From assembly GCA_949825045.1 (NCBI GenBank), contig OX463808.1:25605674-25669673 (forward strand): a stretch of DNA of 64,000 bases, read 5' to 3'. Of this stretch, positions 30,809 through 41,422 are shown one piece after another. The stretch's first letter is position 1; each line of letters begins with the position of its first letter. This DNA is from Argyresthia goedartella (taxonomy: Eukaryota; Arthropoda; Insecta; Lepidoptera; Argyresthiidae). A program made the position numbers and the translations under genes. The notes beneath the pieces were generated by a model. The model did not search any database, was not told where the DNA came from, and saw only the letters and a program-made list of their open reading frames with translations.

Positions 30809-31700
30809 AACTGTCGCAGTACTCCTGGACATGGAGAAGGCGTTTGACAGAGTATGGCACGAGGGGTTGCTGTACAAATTGTCGACGTCTCCAGCCCCAA
30901 GAAGACTGGTCCAGATCATCGCCTCCTTCCTGAAGAATCGCCGCTTCCGAGTGATGGTGGAAGACGCCGTCTCCGAGGAACACCCCGTTGCAGCCGGCGT
31001 CCCTCAGGGGTCCTGCCTGTCTCCAGCCTGCTACTCCCAATATACGGACGACATCCCCGTCGGGCCGGGTGCCCAGCTGGCACTCTTCGCCGACGACGCT
31101 GCCTACTACGCGTCGTCGATCCAGGCTCGGCACGCTGCCGTCAAACTGCAGCGCACCCTGGACATCTTGCCCGACTGGCTCGCCAAGTGGCGGTTGTCCG
31201 TCAACGTTGGGAAGACGCAGGCGCTCATCACAGGCCAGTCCCCCCTTCCACCACCACTTCAGCTCCAAGGACAGGACATCGTGTGGTCTCCGCAGGTGAA
31301 GTACCTGGGAGTGACCATCGATCGCCGGCTCACCATGAAGCAACATGTCGACAACGTCGTCAACCAGGTCAAGGTGGCACGCGCCAAGCTGCGTCCACTT
31401 CTCGACTCCAGCCTCCCTCTGAGGGCGAAGCTCGGGATCTACAAGTGCTACGTGAGATCCCTCCTCACCTACGCGGCCCCGGCATGGTAAGCCCTGTGCA
31501 CGGAGAAGGACCTCAGATGGGAATCAGTGGACCAATTTGTCCAGAGGCTGGCGAAGGGCATGTTCGCGCGTGCGGATACCTCTCAACATCCGTATATCCG
31601 CGACATGGCGCCGTACCACGCGCGCCCGCCCGACCGCCGCCGCCTGCCACGCGACCTGGTTGCCTAGCCGGCGATCAACCAATGGAATACCTCAAGTGAG
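30809..31700 (+). pseudogene. LINE A ORF2: RT C-terminal half
   Basis: RT resumes with AVLLDMEKAFDRVWHEGL (first catalytic Asp), AGVPQGSCLSPACYS, the catalytic LALFADDAAYYA and KYLGVTIDRRLTMKQHV. A TAA at 31488-31490 interrupts the C-terminal part (TYAAPAW, then LCTEKDLRWES). Text continues to about 31665. GC-rich codon use is quite unlike LINE B, confirming two different elements. Confidence 0.88.
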
Positions 31701-31999
31701 AAGATCTCCACCGCCCGCGAGGGCCCCCCGATGACCTGTCCATAGGAGTGGACAGAGGCGCTTCTTCAGGAAGAGATCCGATGATCTGACCCTGACTCCC
31801 CACGCCCCAGAATGGGTGCGTGAGAAGATTACCTGATTGATTGCTATGCGCGGGCGCGGCTCGCCAACGCCAGTCCGCGTTCCGCCGCCTAGGACAAAGG
31901 GCCCGTGCCGAATTGCACGCAAATAAATATACGCGTCGTCTTGCAGTTCGTGCGGGCTTTTAATATTTCACCTTTATTTTATTCGGTGGTCGCGGACAC

Positions 32000-32026
32000 C
32001 TTTTGAGGCGACATTTCTTCGCCTGA
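32000..32026 (+). other. 3' terminal hairpin of LINE A
   Basis: AGGCGA, a 7-nt loop and TCGCCT, then GAC, form the last bases shared with the derivative (39945-39971). There is no poly-A tail. It may be a recognition structure for the element's own RT; this is inference. Confidence 0.5.
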
Positions 32027-32199
32027 CACCAATATATTTATATATAATAATTGAAGAATAATGCACCCACGTAATTGGTAAGTGAAGTGCAAAGTGTTGA
32101 ACGTTATTTTAGTAGTAGGTATTATAAGTAGCTTAGCTTTACCAGTAAAGTAGCGTACTTGTGGTCTTCCTCGATTTAGGGTTAATTTAAATCCATTTT
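32027..32199. other. unassigned AT-rich sequence
   Basis: Nothing recognised between the end of LINE A and the truncated edge of Ty3 element D. Confidence 0.4.
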
Positions 32200-32201
32200 A
32201 T

Positions 32202-32578
32202 TTACTCCTTGCATTTATTGCTAAACGCATTATTCGTGGCTAAATACTGCGTCTTTGTTCTTGTACCTTGTAGTTTGTCGCGCCCTACTAAAGGAGGGCC
32301 TCCATTTGGAACCACATAAAATAGTATTTCTTTTATAATATTATTGAATGTGATTTTCAATGATAGACATCCCTGGGGTGTTATATTGTGTCCATTATAA
32401 AACACATTCTTATATTACACTTTGTCAGCGGTATAGATGAAAAATTCTCTTTATACATTTTTGTTGACATAACACTAACGCTAGAGCCCGAATTAATTTC
32501 CATTTTGAATGTTATATCACTATTTACTATTACTGACAATAATAAAGGTTTATAATCTACGCACCTCACATTGAACAA
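32202..32578 (-). pseudogene. Ty3-D aspartic protease, active-site Asp replaced by Asn
   Basis: The protease start PLLLSVIVNSDITFKMEI leads to NSGSSVSVMS where a catalytic Asp-Ser-Gly is expected; the codon is AAT. A stop near 32381 then separates the second half (GCLSLKITFNNIIKE, VVPNGGPPLVGRD) in another frame. It is inactive on both counts. Confidence 0.75.
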
Positions 32579-32639
32579 CTGGCACTCCCGACAATCGCCC
32601 TGCCCGCTGCTCGATGCGTTATCGCACTATTATTGCACT

Positions 32640-33411
32640 TTTTATTACCGCACACTTCTTTTAGATGTCCACGTTCACCACACTTATCGCAGCGGTAATT
32701 CTTGTATTAACATTTGTCCGCTTGGTGATTCCGGAGCCCACAGGTCGTACAACAACAAGCATCGTCGACTTTTCTCGAACTACCCGCACCGGTCTTGCCA
32801 CCTCCGCTGCTGCTGCTGCCTCGACCACTGCTTATCTTGTAGACCGGCTCTTCCTTGATCACCGCTGATGCAGGAGCTTGCACTGCCAACGGAACTCGCG
32901 CCTGACGCGCGTTCGCCACCTGGCTCGCGACCTGCACCGCCTTTGCGAACGTTAATGTCTCAGCGTTTTTCTCGAAGAGGCGGTCCCTCTCCAGGCCCAC
33001 GTTGAATCACAGGACAAACCAATCACGGAGCACGGTGTCCAGGGCGTCGCCGAACCCGCCATAAATCGCGAGTCCCCTTAAACGCGCCGTCCACTCCTCG
33101 ACACTTTCGCCTCCGCCCCTGGTTGCTTCATAGAACTTCGCCTTGTCCGCGAAGGTTGACCTCGTCGGCTGTAGGTGGCTGGTCAATGCTTTAACTAACT
33201 CGTCGTACGTAATCGCCTCTAGCTTCTTTGGATGCACTAGATCGTGCGCCAGGCGATACGATTCGTCAGACAGGTGCGTTAACAATAGTGCGCACTTTTG
33301 CGCGTCTTTCACGTTGTTTAATTTTATAACTTGCTCCAGGCGACTATGAAATATTGGCCATTCTTGCAACTTATGGTCAAAATTCTGTAAATTTCCTATA
33401 AATTTAGCCAT
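32640..33411 (-). pseudogene. Ty3-D Gag with two zinc knuckles
   Basis: From ATG 33411 (MAKFIGNLQNFDHKLQEWP) the capsid region includes CALLLTHLSDESYRLAHDLV and TFADKAKFYEATRGGGES. A stop at ~33007 breaks it. The second part runs through ARQARVPLAVQAP to knuckles TTCGLRNHQADKC and, in a shifted frame, CDKCGERGHLKEVC. Confidence 0.8.
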
Positions 33412-33795
33412 GATAGCTTGTTAGCACTCGCGGGTAAAAGAATAACTCGTCGACAATGAAGTGTTTGGGAGCACAATGAAACGACCGTCTAACCATCGAG
33501 TAGTTTATTGACTGTAGACCGGCGCGCACATAGGTAGGTATATTACAACCTACCTTCTTCTTTAGAATGTTAATTATTGCTTTCTGTTCTTTTGTATTAG
33601 CACATAGGCTCACTGTTACTCTGTTCTGCTTTTTGAACACAAACACGCTTACGCTTACGGTGCCCTTGCTAATTCAAATGGTCATAATTGAAATCTGAAG
33701 ACAGGGAGTTCACAAAGCAGAGTAAACACGAACAAAATTTTACCCCGGTGCATATTTCACAGGTTGCGTCGTTTTTAATAAGAAAACCCGGAAAA

Positions 33796-34331
33796 CGCAC
33801 AACCACTATCTTGGCGGCCTGGGCTGGAACCGCTCGACGTTCGCCACAGAGTATCTTGTGCACGCCGCCACTCCTCATCACACCCGGCCGAGCGTGACCT
33901 CTGCTTCGGATCGCCATCGACCAGCCAGGAGTACCGGACCTACGGCGGCCAATCTAGATAGGGCATAGACCACCCACGACCCTTTCTTTTAATTTACGGG
34001 ACCTGTTGACCCTAATATATATTTTTGATGATGACTTGGTGCGATGATAAACGCACAACCACTATCTTGGCGGCCTGGGCTGGAACCGCTCGACGTTCGC
34101 CACAGAGTACCTTGTGCACGCCGCCACAGAGTACCTTGTGCACGCCGCCACTCCTCATCACACCCGGCCGAGCGTGACCTCTGCTTCGGATCGCCATCGA
34201 CCAGCCAGGAGTACCGGACCTACGGCGGCCAATCTAGATAGGGCATAGACCACCCACGACCCTTTCTTTTAATTTACGGGACCTGTTGACCCTAATATAT
34301 ATTTTTGATGATGACTTGGTAGTGCTTATTT
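33796..34331. repeat. two-unit ~256-bp tandem repeat with an internal 24-bp duplication
   Basis: 33796-34034 and 34052-34314 are near-identical (CGCACAACCACTATCTTGG at the start, TTTTTGATGATGACTTGGT at the end). The second unit has an extra 24-bp GCCACAGAGTACCTTGTG-type copy. The units could be LTR-derived, as they lie just upstream of a primer-site-like sequence at 34363, but no TG-CA boundaries were established. Confidence 0.75.
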
Positions 34332-34944
34332 TGCCACCTCCTTACCTACCAAACGTCACACTGGCGCCCTTTAACGTGGTCTTGGTCTAGATTTGCCCCG
34401 TAGTAATTGTTTGTGTGTTTGTTGTTTTTGATTTTTGTGAAACGTTTTTTTGTGTTTTTATTTTTGGTTGCTAGTAACTAAGGTGTACTCCAATAATAAT
34501 AAAAATTATGATATTCATTTTTAACAGTTATTTATTTGTCAGTATTTTATTTCGTACCAATTGTTTTTATTGAAAATAATTATTTGTATTTTTTTTTGCA
34601 ACGACCGTACTCTTGTAGGCCCAGGACCGGTACAATCGTGGCACACAAGTGTTTACATAGTTAAATATTTTTGTTGTGCATTGTTTAAACTTTTGGTGTA
34701 CACTTTAGTTGCAATAATTTAATGCTTTTTTTGTTTTGTTTTTATTCTTGTGAATGTTTTATTCTATTCTGCTCTTAGTTTTTTTTTACCAACCAGAACG
34801 TTAAATAGTTTTTTTTTTGTAACAGACGGAGTAGCTTTAGTTCAACTCTTTCTACTGTTGTAAGTAAGTAAGTACTGTTGTCTACGCGAAATTATTAATA
34901 GTTATTTTTGATAATTTATTTTATTAATTTGAAAGTTTTTCGTA

Positions 34945-36060
34945 ATGGCGTTCGCTGTAAAAATGTTGTCGCTTCAAAAGCCGGAATTAGAATACGAAGT
35001 CAGTATTCGTGGTGAAACTCCGGGTCCAACAGTCCAGGACTTTCGGAAACAAATCTCGAAATTGGGACCCTTATTTCCATCCGCGGAAATTTTAGAGAGC
35101 CCTTTCTCGGTATCGGCCGACTTGAAGGGAGTTAGTGACGCCCTCTCTAAGGTTGAGGCCAATTGAGACTCGCGCCTCAAACGGAACGTTCTGCTAAGCA
35201 CACAAAATTTATTAAATCATCTGTATCACCGACTTAATCGCGTTGCTTGTGACGATTTGACTAGACCTATGTACGAAGTATACGTCAAAGAGTTTCAAGG
35301 TCTCGTAGCTCGATTCAACTCCGTTAAGGATACAGCTGTGGAAACAGTTTTGCCAACTTCCAAAGCAGAGCTTGTAGCTAATACCTCACCGGTGAACGTT
35401 AATGTCACTTGTGACCGCGGTAGCTCTAATGAATTGTGCAAGATCAAGTTCGATGGCAAGACCTGCGTTCGCGCTTTCGTACAGCGTGTCACCAAGTTTT
35501 CTGAGGCTAGGGGTATTTCCGATGCAAAGATTCTGTCCTATGCTACGGAGATCTTTGTAGGAGACGCGTTACACTGGTATAGAAGTTTGAAGAGCCAAGT
35601 GTCCGGCTCGGTGGAACTTGTCACCTTACTTAACCAAGATTTCGGTCAAAGCGACTATGTTTATAGGCTACTGTCTGAGATTCGTTCACGTTCACAAGGG
35701 GAATTTGTGAACATAATTATCTACCTGTCAATCATGTCTCGCTTGTTCTCGCATCTTTCCAAGAGCTTACCAGAGGATGAAAAGCTCGAGATCATCCTAC
35801 ACAATATCCGGCCTTGCTATGCCAGTACACTAGCGTCGGCTTCCGCAATCGCTGACATAGAAACTTTACGTAACCACTGTCGTAATTACGAAAATATTCA
35901 GGCACGTCTAGTCGACTTTCGCGAACCACCCAGACGGACAGCTGACACTTTAGCACCCGAGTTTGCGTATGCTGGTACTAGTGCAAGTAGAAACCACAGT
36001 TCCAACAATTCCGACACTTACAGGAATTGCCATAATAAGTCTTTTACGAAATATAACTAG
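34945..36060 (+). pseudogene. Ty3-C Gag
   Basis: The N-terminus (MAFAVKMLSLQKPELEYEVS, residues 1-73) ends at a TGA (35164). The frame continues directly afterwards with RNVLLSTQNLLNHLYHRLN and then the capsid: KIKFDGKTCVRAFVQRVTKF, DALHWYRSLKSQVSG, YRLLSEIRSRSQGE and HNIRPCYASTLASASAI. It ends at 36060. The in-frame TGA at 35164 is the main break. Confidence 0.85.
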
Positions 36061-36099
36061 TTTTAATAATAAATCCCACGCAAATAATAATTTTAATAA

Positions 36100-36319
36100 C
36101 GACAATAAGTCAGAATCAAATATAAGACAGGTACATGCAATCGTTGCGTCTGCCTCTAAAACGTTATTTTGCCCAAGGTGTCGTAATAACACTCACAACT
36201 TGCGTCAATGCAATGCCAACAAGGATGAGGTCTACTGCTGTGTTTGTGAACATAAGGGTGTTAAGTTTCCTGACTGCCCTACTTGCAGGAAAAACAAACA
36301 CTCCACATCAAAAAACTAG
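36100..36319 (+). pseudogene. Ty3-C Gag Cys-rich knuckle region
   Basis: A shifted frame carries LFCPRCRNNTHNLRQC and YCCVCEHKGVKFPDCPTC, a pair of Cys-rich zinc-binding modules at the expected C-terminus of Gag. Confidence 0.75.
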
Positions 36320-36398
36320 AACAGCAGAATTGTGCCAGCCATCTACTTGAAAGTAATTTTGACTGGAGGAGTGGAACAAATGGCTGAAGACAATTAAT

Positions 36399-36713
36399 GT
36401 GTATTTCTACTCCTATAAGGTCGACACAATTCTGCATGCCAAGCCAATTAACGACAATCAACCTTATGCTACAGTGCAAATTAACGGTTTTGATATGTCG
36501 GGTCTCCTTGATTCTGGTTCTGCCGTAACAATTATTTGTAATGGTGCTCATCAAGCGCTTCAGGGCCTCATTGTTCAGAAATATCACTGCATCACAGTGA
36601 CTGCGGCAGGTAGCCAGTCTATGCAGAGCCAGGGTTACATTGATTTGCCTGTACACTTTCAAAATCAATTCCATTTTGTGCCGGTCGAGTATGTTAGTCA
36701 TATTTTCATGTAA
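36399..36713 (+). pseudogene. Ty3-C aspartic protease
   Basis: Protease with active site GLLDSGSAVTIIC preceded by YATVQINGFDM and followed by HCITVTAAGSQSM and QFHFVPVEYVSH. It stops at 36713; the next ~130 bp look unrelated (a TATATAAG / CTATAATAAAG stretch that may be a small insertion), and pol text resumes near 36870. Confidence 0.8.
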
Positions 36714-36869
36714 TGTAATAAGTCGATGACCATATTCATCACGCACTATGTCTTATGCACGTCATTAATAACATGTACCAACCTAGTATATAAGCTAGGA
36801 TTCCCTATAATAAAGTAGTCTAGTTTAGTCTGGTATTTGCGCGCATCTCAAGCCTTTTACTTTACTCCC

Positions 36870-37720
36870 GAAGATGTCGCTCCCCTCATAATTGCCTCTG
36901 GCAAACATTTAATCAGGGCTTTTGTTATTCCGGACATCAACACTAGTCTATATTAGGTGTTGATTTCTGGCGTAAATTCAATATTCTCCCCAACTACTTA
37001 AACTGTATTAGCTTCTCTAATTCTGCAATAGTTGAGGAACAGTCTAAATTGGATAGTACCAATTTCATTCAGGGTTACGATCGCTTAAGTTTGTCCGATA
37101 AGTCTATTGCTAACAATATTATCGCGCAATTCGAGAACATCTCTGCCGACTGTAAGGGATTGGGTGAGACCAGTCTCATTATTCACCGTCTAGATACCGG
37201 AGACGCACAGCCTATCCGGCAACGTTATTACCGAATGTCACCGGAAAAACAGCGAATTCTCGTCGAGCAGGTTGATGAGATGCTGGGCCTCGACGTTCTC
37301 GAGCCTTGCGAAAGTGCGTGGTCCTCACCTGTTCTAATAGTGACCAAGAAGAACGGACAACCTCGTTTCTGCCTAGACAGCCGCAAGCTGAACTCGGTTA
37401 CTCGAAAGGATGCGTAGAACTTACCTTAGGTGTCCGAAATTTTAGATAACCTCCGCGACGCTCGCTACCTTTCGAGTATCGATCTTTCGAAGGCTTTCTG
37501 GCAAATAACTATTGCTGTGGAGGACAGGGACAAGACGGCTTTCTACATTCCAGGTCGCGGCGTGTTCCGTTTTAATTCGGATTGATTTTCGTTTCGTTCG
37601 GATTGACTAATGCTCCAGCAACGCAGCAACGTTTAGTTGATCGTCTCTTCAGAGAGTTGGACCCGAAAGTCTTTGCCTACTTGGATGACATCATCATCAT
37701 ATCAATTCTCATGTGGCACT
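36870..37720 (+). pseudogene. Ty3-C reverse transcriptase
   Basis: After GVDFWRKFNILPNYL, RT begins in the frame 37049-37417: RLDTGDAQPIRQRYYRM, ESAWSSPVLIVTKKNG and FCLDSRKLNSVTRKDA, then a TAG. In the following broken frames ARYLSSIDLSKAFWQI, FGLTNAPATQQRLVDRL and the catalytic FAYLDDIIII are readable. Confidence 0.85.
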
Positions 37721-37739
37721 CCTCTCGCGGGTATTAGAC

Positions 37740-38412
37740 AAGCTTCGCCAAGCGAATCCAATTCTTTCGGAGTCAACTTAAATATTTAGGGTACGTTGTC
37801 GACCCCGAGAAAATTGAGGCCATATCAAATTACCCGATGCCTACTTTTCGGAAGGATGTTAAGCGATTTCTTGGCACTGCCACAAGGTACCGTCGGTCTG
37901 TGCCACAGTTCAGCACAATAGCAGGCCCTCTAAATAAGTTAACCTCAAACGAGAAGGGTGGCCCGGCCCACCTTTTAAGTGGACTCCAGAGGCTGATGCT
38001 GCATTCCAAAAGCTGAAAGAATGCTTAGTTTCAGCACCTGTGTTAGCTTGCCCTGACTACGAAAAGGCTTTCGAGGTGCATACTGATGCCAGTAACTACG
38101 GTCTGGGAGCTATGCTGACCCAGACCATAGACGGTAAGGAGCTTTGACCTTGCAGGAGATTTTGACCTTGGTAGTGATTTGCTTTTTTTACCTCGTGATA
38201 TTTATGCCGGAAACCTAGGCTGTATGTCTCAAATCTTTGATCGTGTACAGGCAAAACTATGGCAAGCTCACGAGAAAAATACGGCGCATTATAATCTACG
38301 TCGGAAGAATGTGGAGTTTAATGTAGGAGATGTTGTCATGAAGCGTGCTTACGTATTAAGCGACAAGGACAAATATTTCAGCAAAAAACTGGCTCCAAAA
38401 TGTATCAAGTGA
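37740..38412 (+). pseudogene. Ty3-C RNase H remnant and integrase tail
   Basis: Broken frames show QLKYLGYVVDPEKIEAI and RFLGTATRYRRSVPQF (RT thumb) and an RNase H start with HTDASNYGLGAML-like text across a stop. After a deletion near 38150, the integrase C-terminus (DRVQAKLWQAHEKN, HYNLRRKNVEFNVGDVVMKR) is in frame from 38179 to 38412. Confidence 0.8.
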
Positions 38413-38530
38413 CAAATCATTGAAAAAAAATCACCACTTGTTTACATTTTGGAGGACATGTCTGGCAAGAATTTGGGAACTTGGCACATCAAAGACTTAA
38501 AGTTAGTAGGTTTAAATAAGTAAATGCGCA

Positions 38531-38780
38531 ATCGTTACTTCCCGTGCTCTTTCTACAACTTTATGCAAAATAGTATTTGTATTGGTTCCGGTTTAACAAA
38601 AAACTGGACACCTTCATTAGTTAGGATGCATTGGCATCTATAGGTATAATCCAGATGCTACTGTTTTTATGAATGCGAGAAGTATAAAAGAAAGTATGAA
38701 TGGGTAAATGCAAATACGTAATCGTATATCGCGCGGATTTTATTCTTAGGAACAAAATCCTTTCGTGGCACGCGGGGTAA
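38531..38780. other. unassigned sequence after Ty3-C
   Basis: Possibly 3' LTR or flank of Ty3-C. No inverted TG-CA ends or match to the 5' side were found. Confidence 0.3.
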
Positions 38781-39971
38781 TGTAACGTTGCACGTACATA
38801 TCGTATTTACACTTCAATTATTATTATATTTTAGAAATCAATTGAAACATATACATTAAAATTATTATTTTTATTAAACGGTTTAATTTAAATAATTTAT
38901 ACAAAAACATCATATTTAACCTCTCCGAAACCCGGCCGCCCGGCGCCAACCAGCTCTAATCCCAGGCATACATGAGCCCGCGCGGCGCGCGCGACTTGAC
39001 TGATATATCAAGTGATCATGTCTGAATGGTAACTCTTAGAACTATGAGAGTTGTACATCTGAGTAGCTAATGAAACCCTCTCTTACTCAATGCGAAGAAA
39101 ATGTCACTGTGACCTTAGTTTATTTTTGTACCGACATCAGAATCACAGACTTCTAATAAAATGCTCCCTCTCGTCACAAATGTAGTCGACATGAGTAAAA
39201 CACAACAAAATACAGATTTTATTTGATACTTTCGTAATCTACACAAGATTACCTTTTGAAAACAATAAAAACATTAGTAAAATGTTCTAATAGAAATTTT
39301 TCAATATTTCAGCGTTCGAAGATTTCATGAAATACCGGTTACGAAAAGTGATTTTTTCGAGTCACGTTTGCAGCGTCTTGAATGAATGAAATGAACAAAA
39401 GACCATACCGGAAATAGAAGATTGGCTCATTGGCCGCTTTTACACACTAAAACCTTGCCAAATACGAACACAATTGGCTAATTCATTCCGGTCTAAAAAA
39501 TATATTATCGAGTGCGTGTCGGTACGCTTGGGTCAATAGTGTTTGTTTACGTTGACGTGTCGGTACGGTTGGGACACGGAGAGGTTAAATTAAACACCTA
39601 ATAAATCAATTTATTTAATTCTAAACTAAACTCTTCCATTAAGTCAAAGAAGATTAAAACATGGATACATTATCAAAATAAACAAATTATTTAATAAAAC
39701 CATACAATGTTTACGCGTTCGCACTATTCTGCGCGACCGTACTCGGTCCCGCGATGAGTAGGTACTTCATGGAATTTTCCAGAGTTGCTATGCGCGGGCG
39801 CGGCTCGCCAACGCCGGTCCGCGTTCCGCCGCCTTAGACAAAAGACCCATGCCGAATTGCACGCAAATAAATATACGCGTCGTCTCGCGGTTCGTGCGGG
39901 CTTTTAATATTTCACCTTTATTTTATTCGGTGGTCGCGGACACCTATTGAGGCGACATTTCTTCGCCTGAC
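38781..39971 (+). mobile_element. internally deleted derivative of LINE A carrying a piggyBac-type MITE
   Basis: 38781-38919 plus 39589-39798 match LINE A 24325-25272 (without the Sailor MITE), and 39785-39971 match LINE A 31841-32026. The two parts join at TTGCTATGCGCGGG, a 14-bp sequence present at both LINE A breakpoints (25259-25272 and 31841-31854). The whole coding region is missing, so it is a non-autonomous copy. Confidence 0.88.
38920..39584. mobile_element. piggyBac-type MITE
   Basis: 665 bp bounded by CCTCTCCG and CGGAGAGG and flanked by TTAA on both sides (38916-38919, 39585-39588). The uninterrupted site CATATTTAAATTAAA, with one TTAA, is at 24456-24459 in LINE A. A sub-terminal GTGTCGGTACG motif occurs twice near the right end (39518-39528 and 39558-39568). 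No transposase. TTAA targeting is the hallmark of piggyBac; the superfamily is inferred from that. Confidence 0.88.
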
Positions 39972-40242
39972 CGGTATTTCATGAAATCTAACTCTAACAT
40001 CTAGCCTATGCACGTACCACCATACTACAAACTAAGGTTTTTGGCGAAATTAAGTTATATACATATTTGTTATCAGTAAAACGAGATCTACAACTTTCCC
40101 ATAGTGACATTTCATGATTTCTGCATTTACCCAGTTTTTCAGTTTTCATAAACGCAATAATTCAGATTTTGATAATGTTTTACTTATTAAAAAAGCACTA
40201 TCTATAGTTAGTACAGATCTGTTTTGCTGGCTTTCAATGGGT
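39972..40242. other. unassigned AT-rich sequence
   Basis: Nothing recognised. Confidence 0.4.
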
Positions 40243-40450
40243 TGCTAGTCATAAGTGCACTATTTATGAGTTATTGCGTTAATGGCTAGCAGTCTCTATA
40301 TTCATTATTGGGGTGTGCTTGTCATAAATGCACTATGTCTGAGTAATTGCGTTTATGGCTAGCAATCTCTATATTCATTATTGGGGCGTGCTAGTCATAA
40401 GTAGTTTATGTCTGAGTTATTGCATTTATTGCTAGCAGTCTCTAGACTAA
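40243..40450. repeat. minisatellite, 73-bp unit, three copies
   Basis: Units start at 40243, 40316 and 40389 with TGCTAGTCATAAGTGCAC-type text and each contains GGCTAGCAGTCTCTATATTC. Units differ at several positions. Confidence 0.85.
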
Positions 40451-40479
40451 TACTCAGAGAAATGAAAATAAATGCGAAC

Positions 40480-41422
40480 AATTTGAGTTGCATAAAACTA
40501 GCACCGAATGCACGAAAGAAGCATCCTGCGAAAGGTGCCTCCAGCACGAGACGAAGAAATTTCGGTACACAACATCAATAATTGAATATCAAAAGGATGT
40601 TTATTTAGAGTCAACTGAAAAAGACAAAAAAATATTTCTCTGTTGATTTACAGAAGGTAATAATTTTACCTCGAATCGATCAATATAAAACAGCATGAAT
40701 ATGAATTATATAGCATTTAACGAAAGTTTCGTTTTCCTTGGAGATGCCAAAGACTATAATGTACCGTTTGCAGTGCTGTGGAATGAAACAATTTCAGGTC
40801 GTCACCAAGAAGACATAATATCCGCTTTCAGAGCATTTTTGATGAGCAAAAGAGATGTGAAGGAAATATACATATTGGCTGATAACCGTGCAGCGCAAAA
40901 CAAGAGTTGGGCTTTGCTATGTTTTCTTGCAAACATGGTCAACTGATCTCATTTCAACAGAAATGATCATAGTGAAATACTTCGAACCGGGCTACACCTA
41001 CATGTCGGACAATTTCCACCATCAGGTGGAATTAGTCATGAAGAACAAGAAACGGTACGACTTCATTGAAACCGTGTTAAAATCCAATAATAGGAAAAAA
41101 AAGTGACATAGCTTTCACGTTATTTTTCCTATAATTGGATATCTGTTTCCGATTTTTTTTTATTTCGAGGAAGTATCATCTCAAAATAAATAAGAAATAC
41201 ACAACCAAGAGTCATCTGAAAGATGTGATGTCAATCAAAGCAGAAAGGGGTGAATTCTCACTTAAGTACAAAGAGAGTCATGTAGCAAATTGGAGAACAT
41301 TGGATGTCCTTCAGGTGAAAATAAAGAAGAATATAACTTTTCCGGCAGTTTTCAACAAAAAACCGCCTAGAGGAAAGGAAAGAAGAAATAGTTGCCAAAT
41401 TATAGTACCCCTTGATGCCTGA
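40480..41422 (+). pseudogene. DUF7869-like protein remnant
   Basis: Broken frames carry a Cys-rich segment (CEQFELHKTS, ASCERCLQHETKKF), VDLQKVIILPR, AFNESFVFLGDAKDYN, VLWNETISGRHQEDII and ADNRAAQNKSWALLCFLAN, then KYFEPGYTYMSDNFHHQVE and KYHLKINKKYTTKSHL. This order is that of the DUF7869-type proteins common in insect genomes and often repeated, which are probably mobile-element borne. The text is split by at least a frameshift near 40645, a stop at 40944 and a possible small intron at 41104-41170. Family name is from memory of the motifs. Confidence 0.6.

Larger units (their letters stand above)
24325..32026 (+). mobile_element. LINE A (Jockey-type non-LTR retrotransposon) with two nested insertions
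   Basis: The 5' and 3' limits come from comparison with the short derivative at 38781-39971, which shares 24325-25272 and 31841-32026. The element has an AT-rich then GC-rich 5' region, a Pro/Ala-rich gag, part of an APE-type endonuclease, RT, and a 3' UTR ending in a short hairpin (AGGCGA, loop, TCGCCT) with no poly-A. It is interrupted by a Sailor-type MITE at 24613-25211 and LINE B at 27964-30808. An internal deletion fuses gag to the endonuclease. Clade assignment to Jockey is from RT and gag text, by eye. Confidence 0.8.
32200..33660 (-). mobile_element. Ty3-type element D (Mag-like), gag and protease only
   Basis: Minus-strand gag (33411 to ~32640) and protease (32578-32202) are present; everything downstream of protease is missing. 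Two zinc knuckles and the capsid text suggest a Mag-like Ty3 lineage. No LTR was defined. It abuts LINE A on the left and a tandem repeat block on the right. Confidence 0.75.
34363..38530 (+). mobile_element. Ty3-type element C, degenerate
   Basis: A primer-site-like TGGCGCCCTTTAACGTGG at 34363-34380 is followed by a long leader, gag (34945-36316), protease (36399-36713), RT (36960-37720), partial RNase H (37740-38150) and the integrase C-terminus (38179-38412). Many stops and frameshifts are present, and the integrase core is deleted near 38145-38175. LTRs were not defined. The order is that of Ty3 elements. Confidence 0.88.

Noticed and set aside
40243..40450. Considered as a CRISPR-like array
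   Set aside because: The units are contiguous 73-bp tandem copies without spacers; the DNA is insect.
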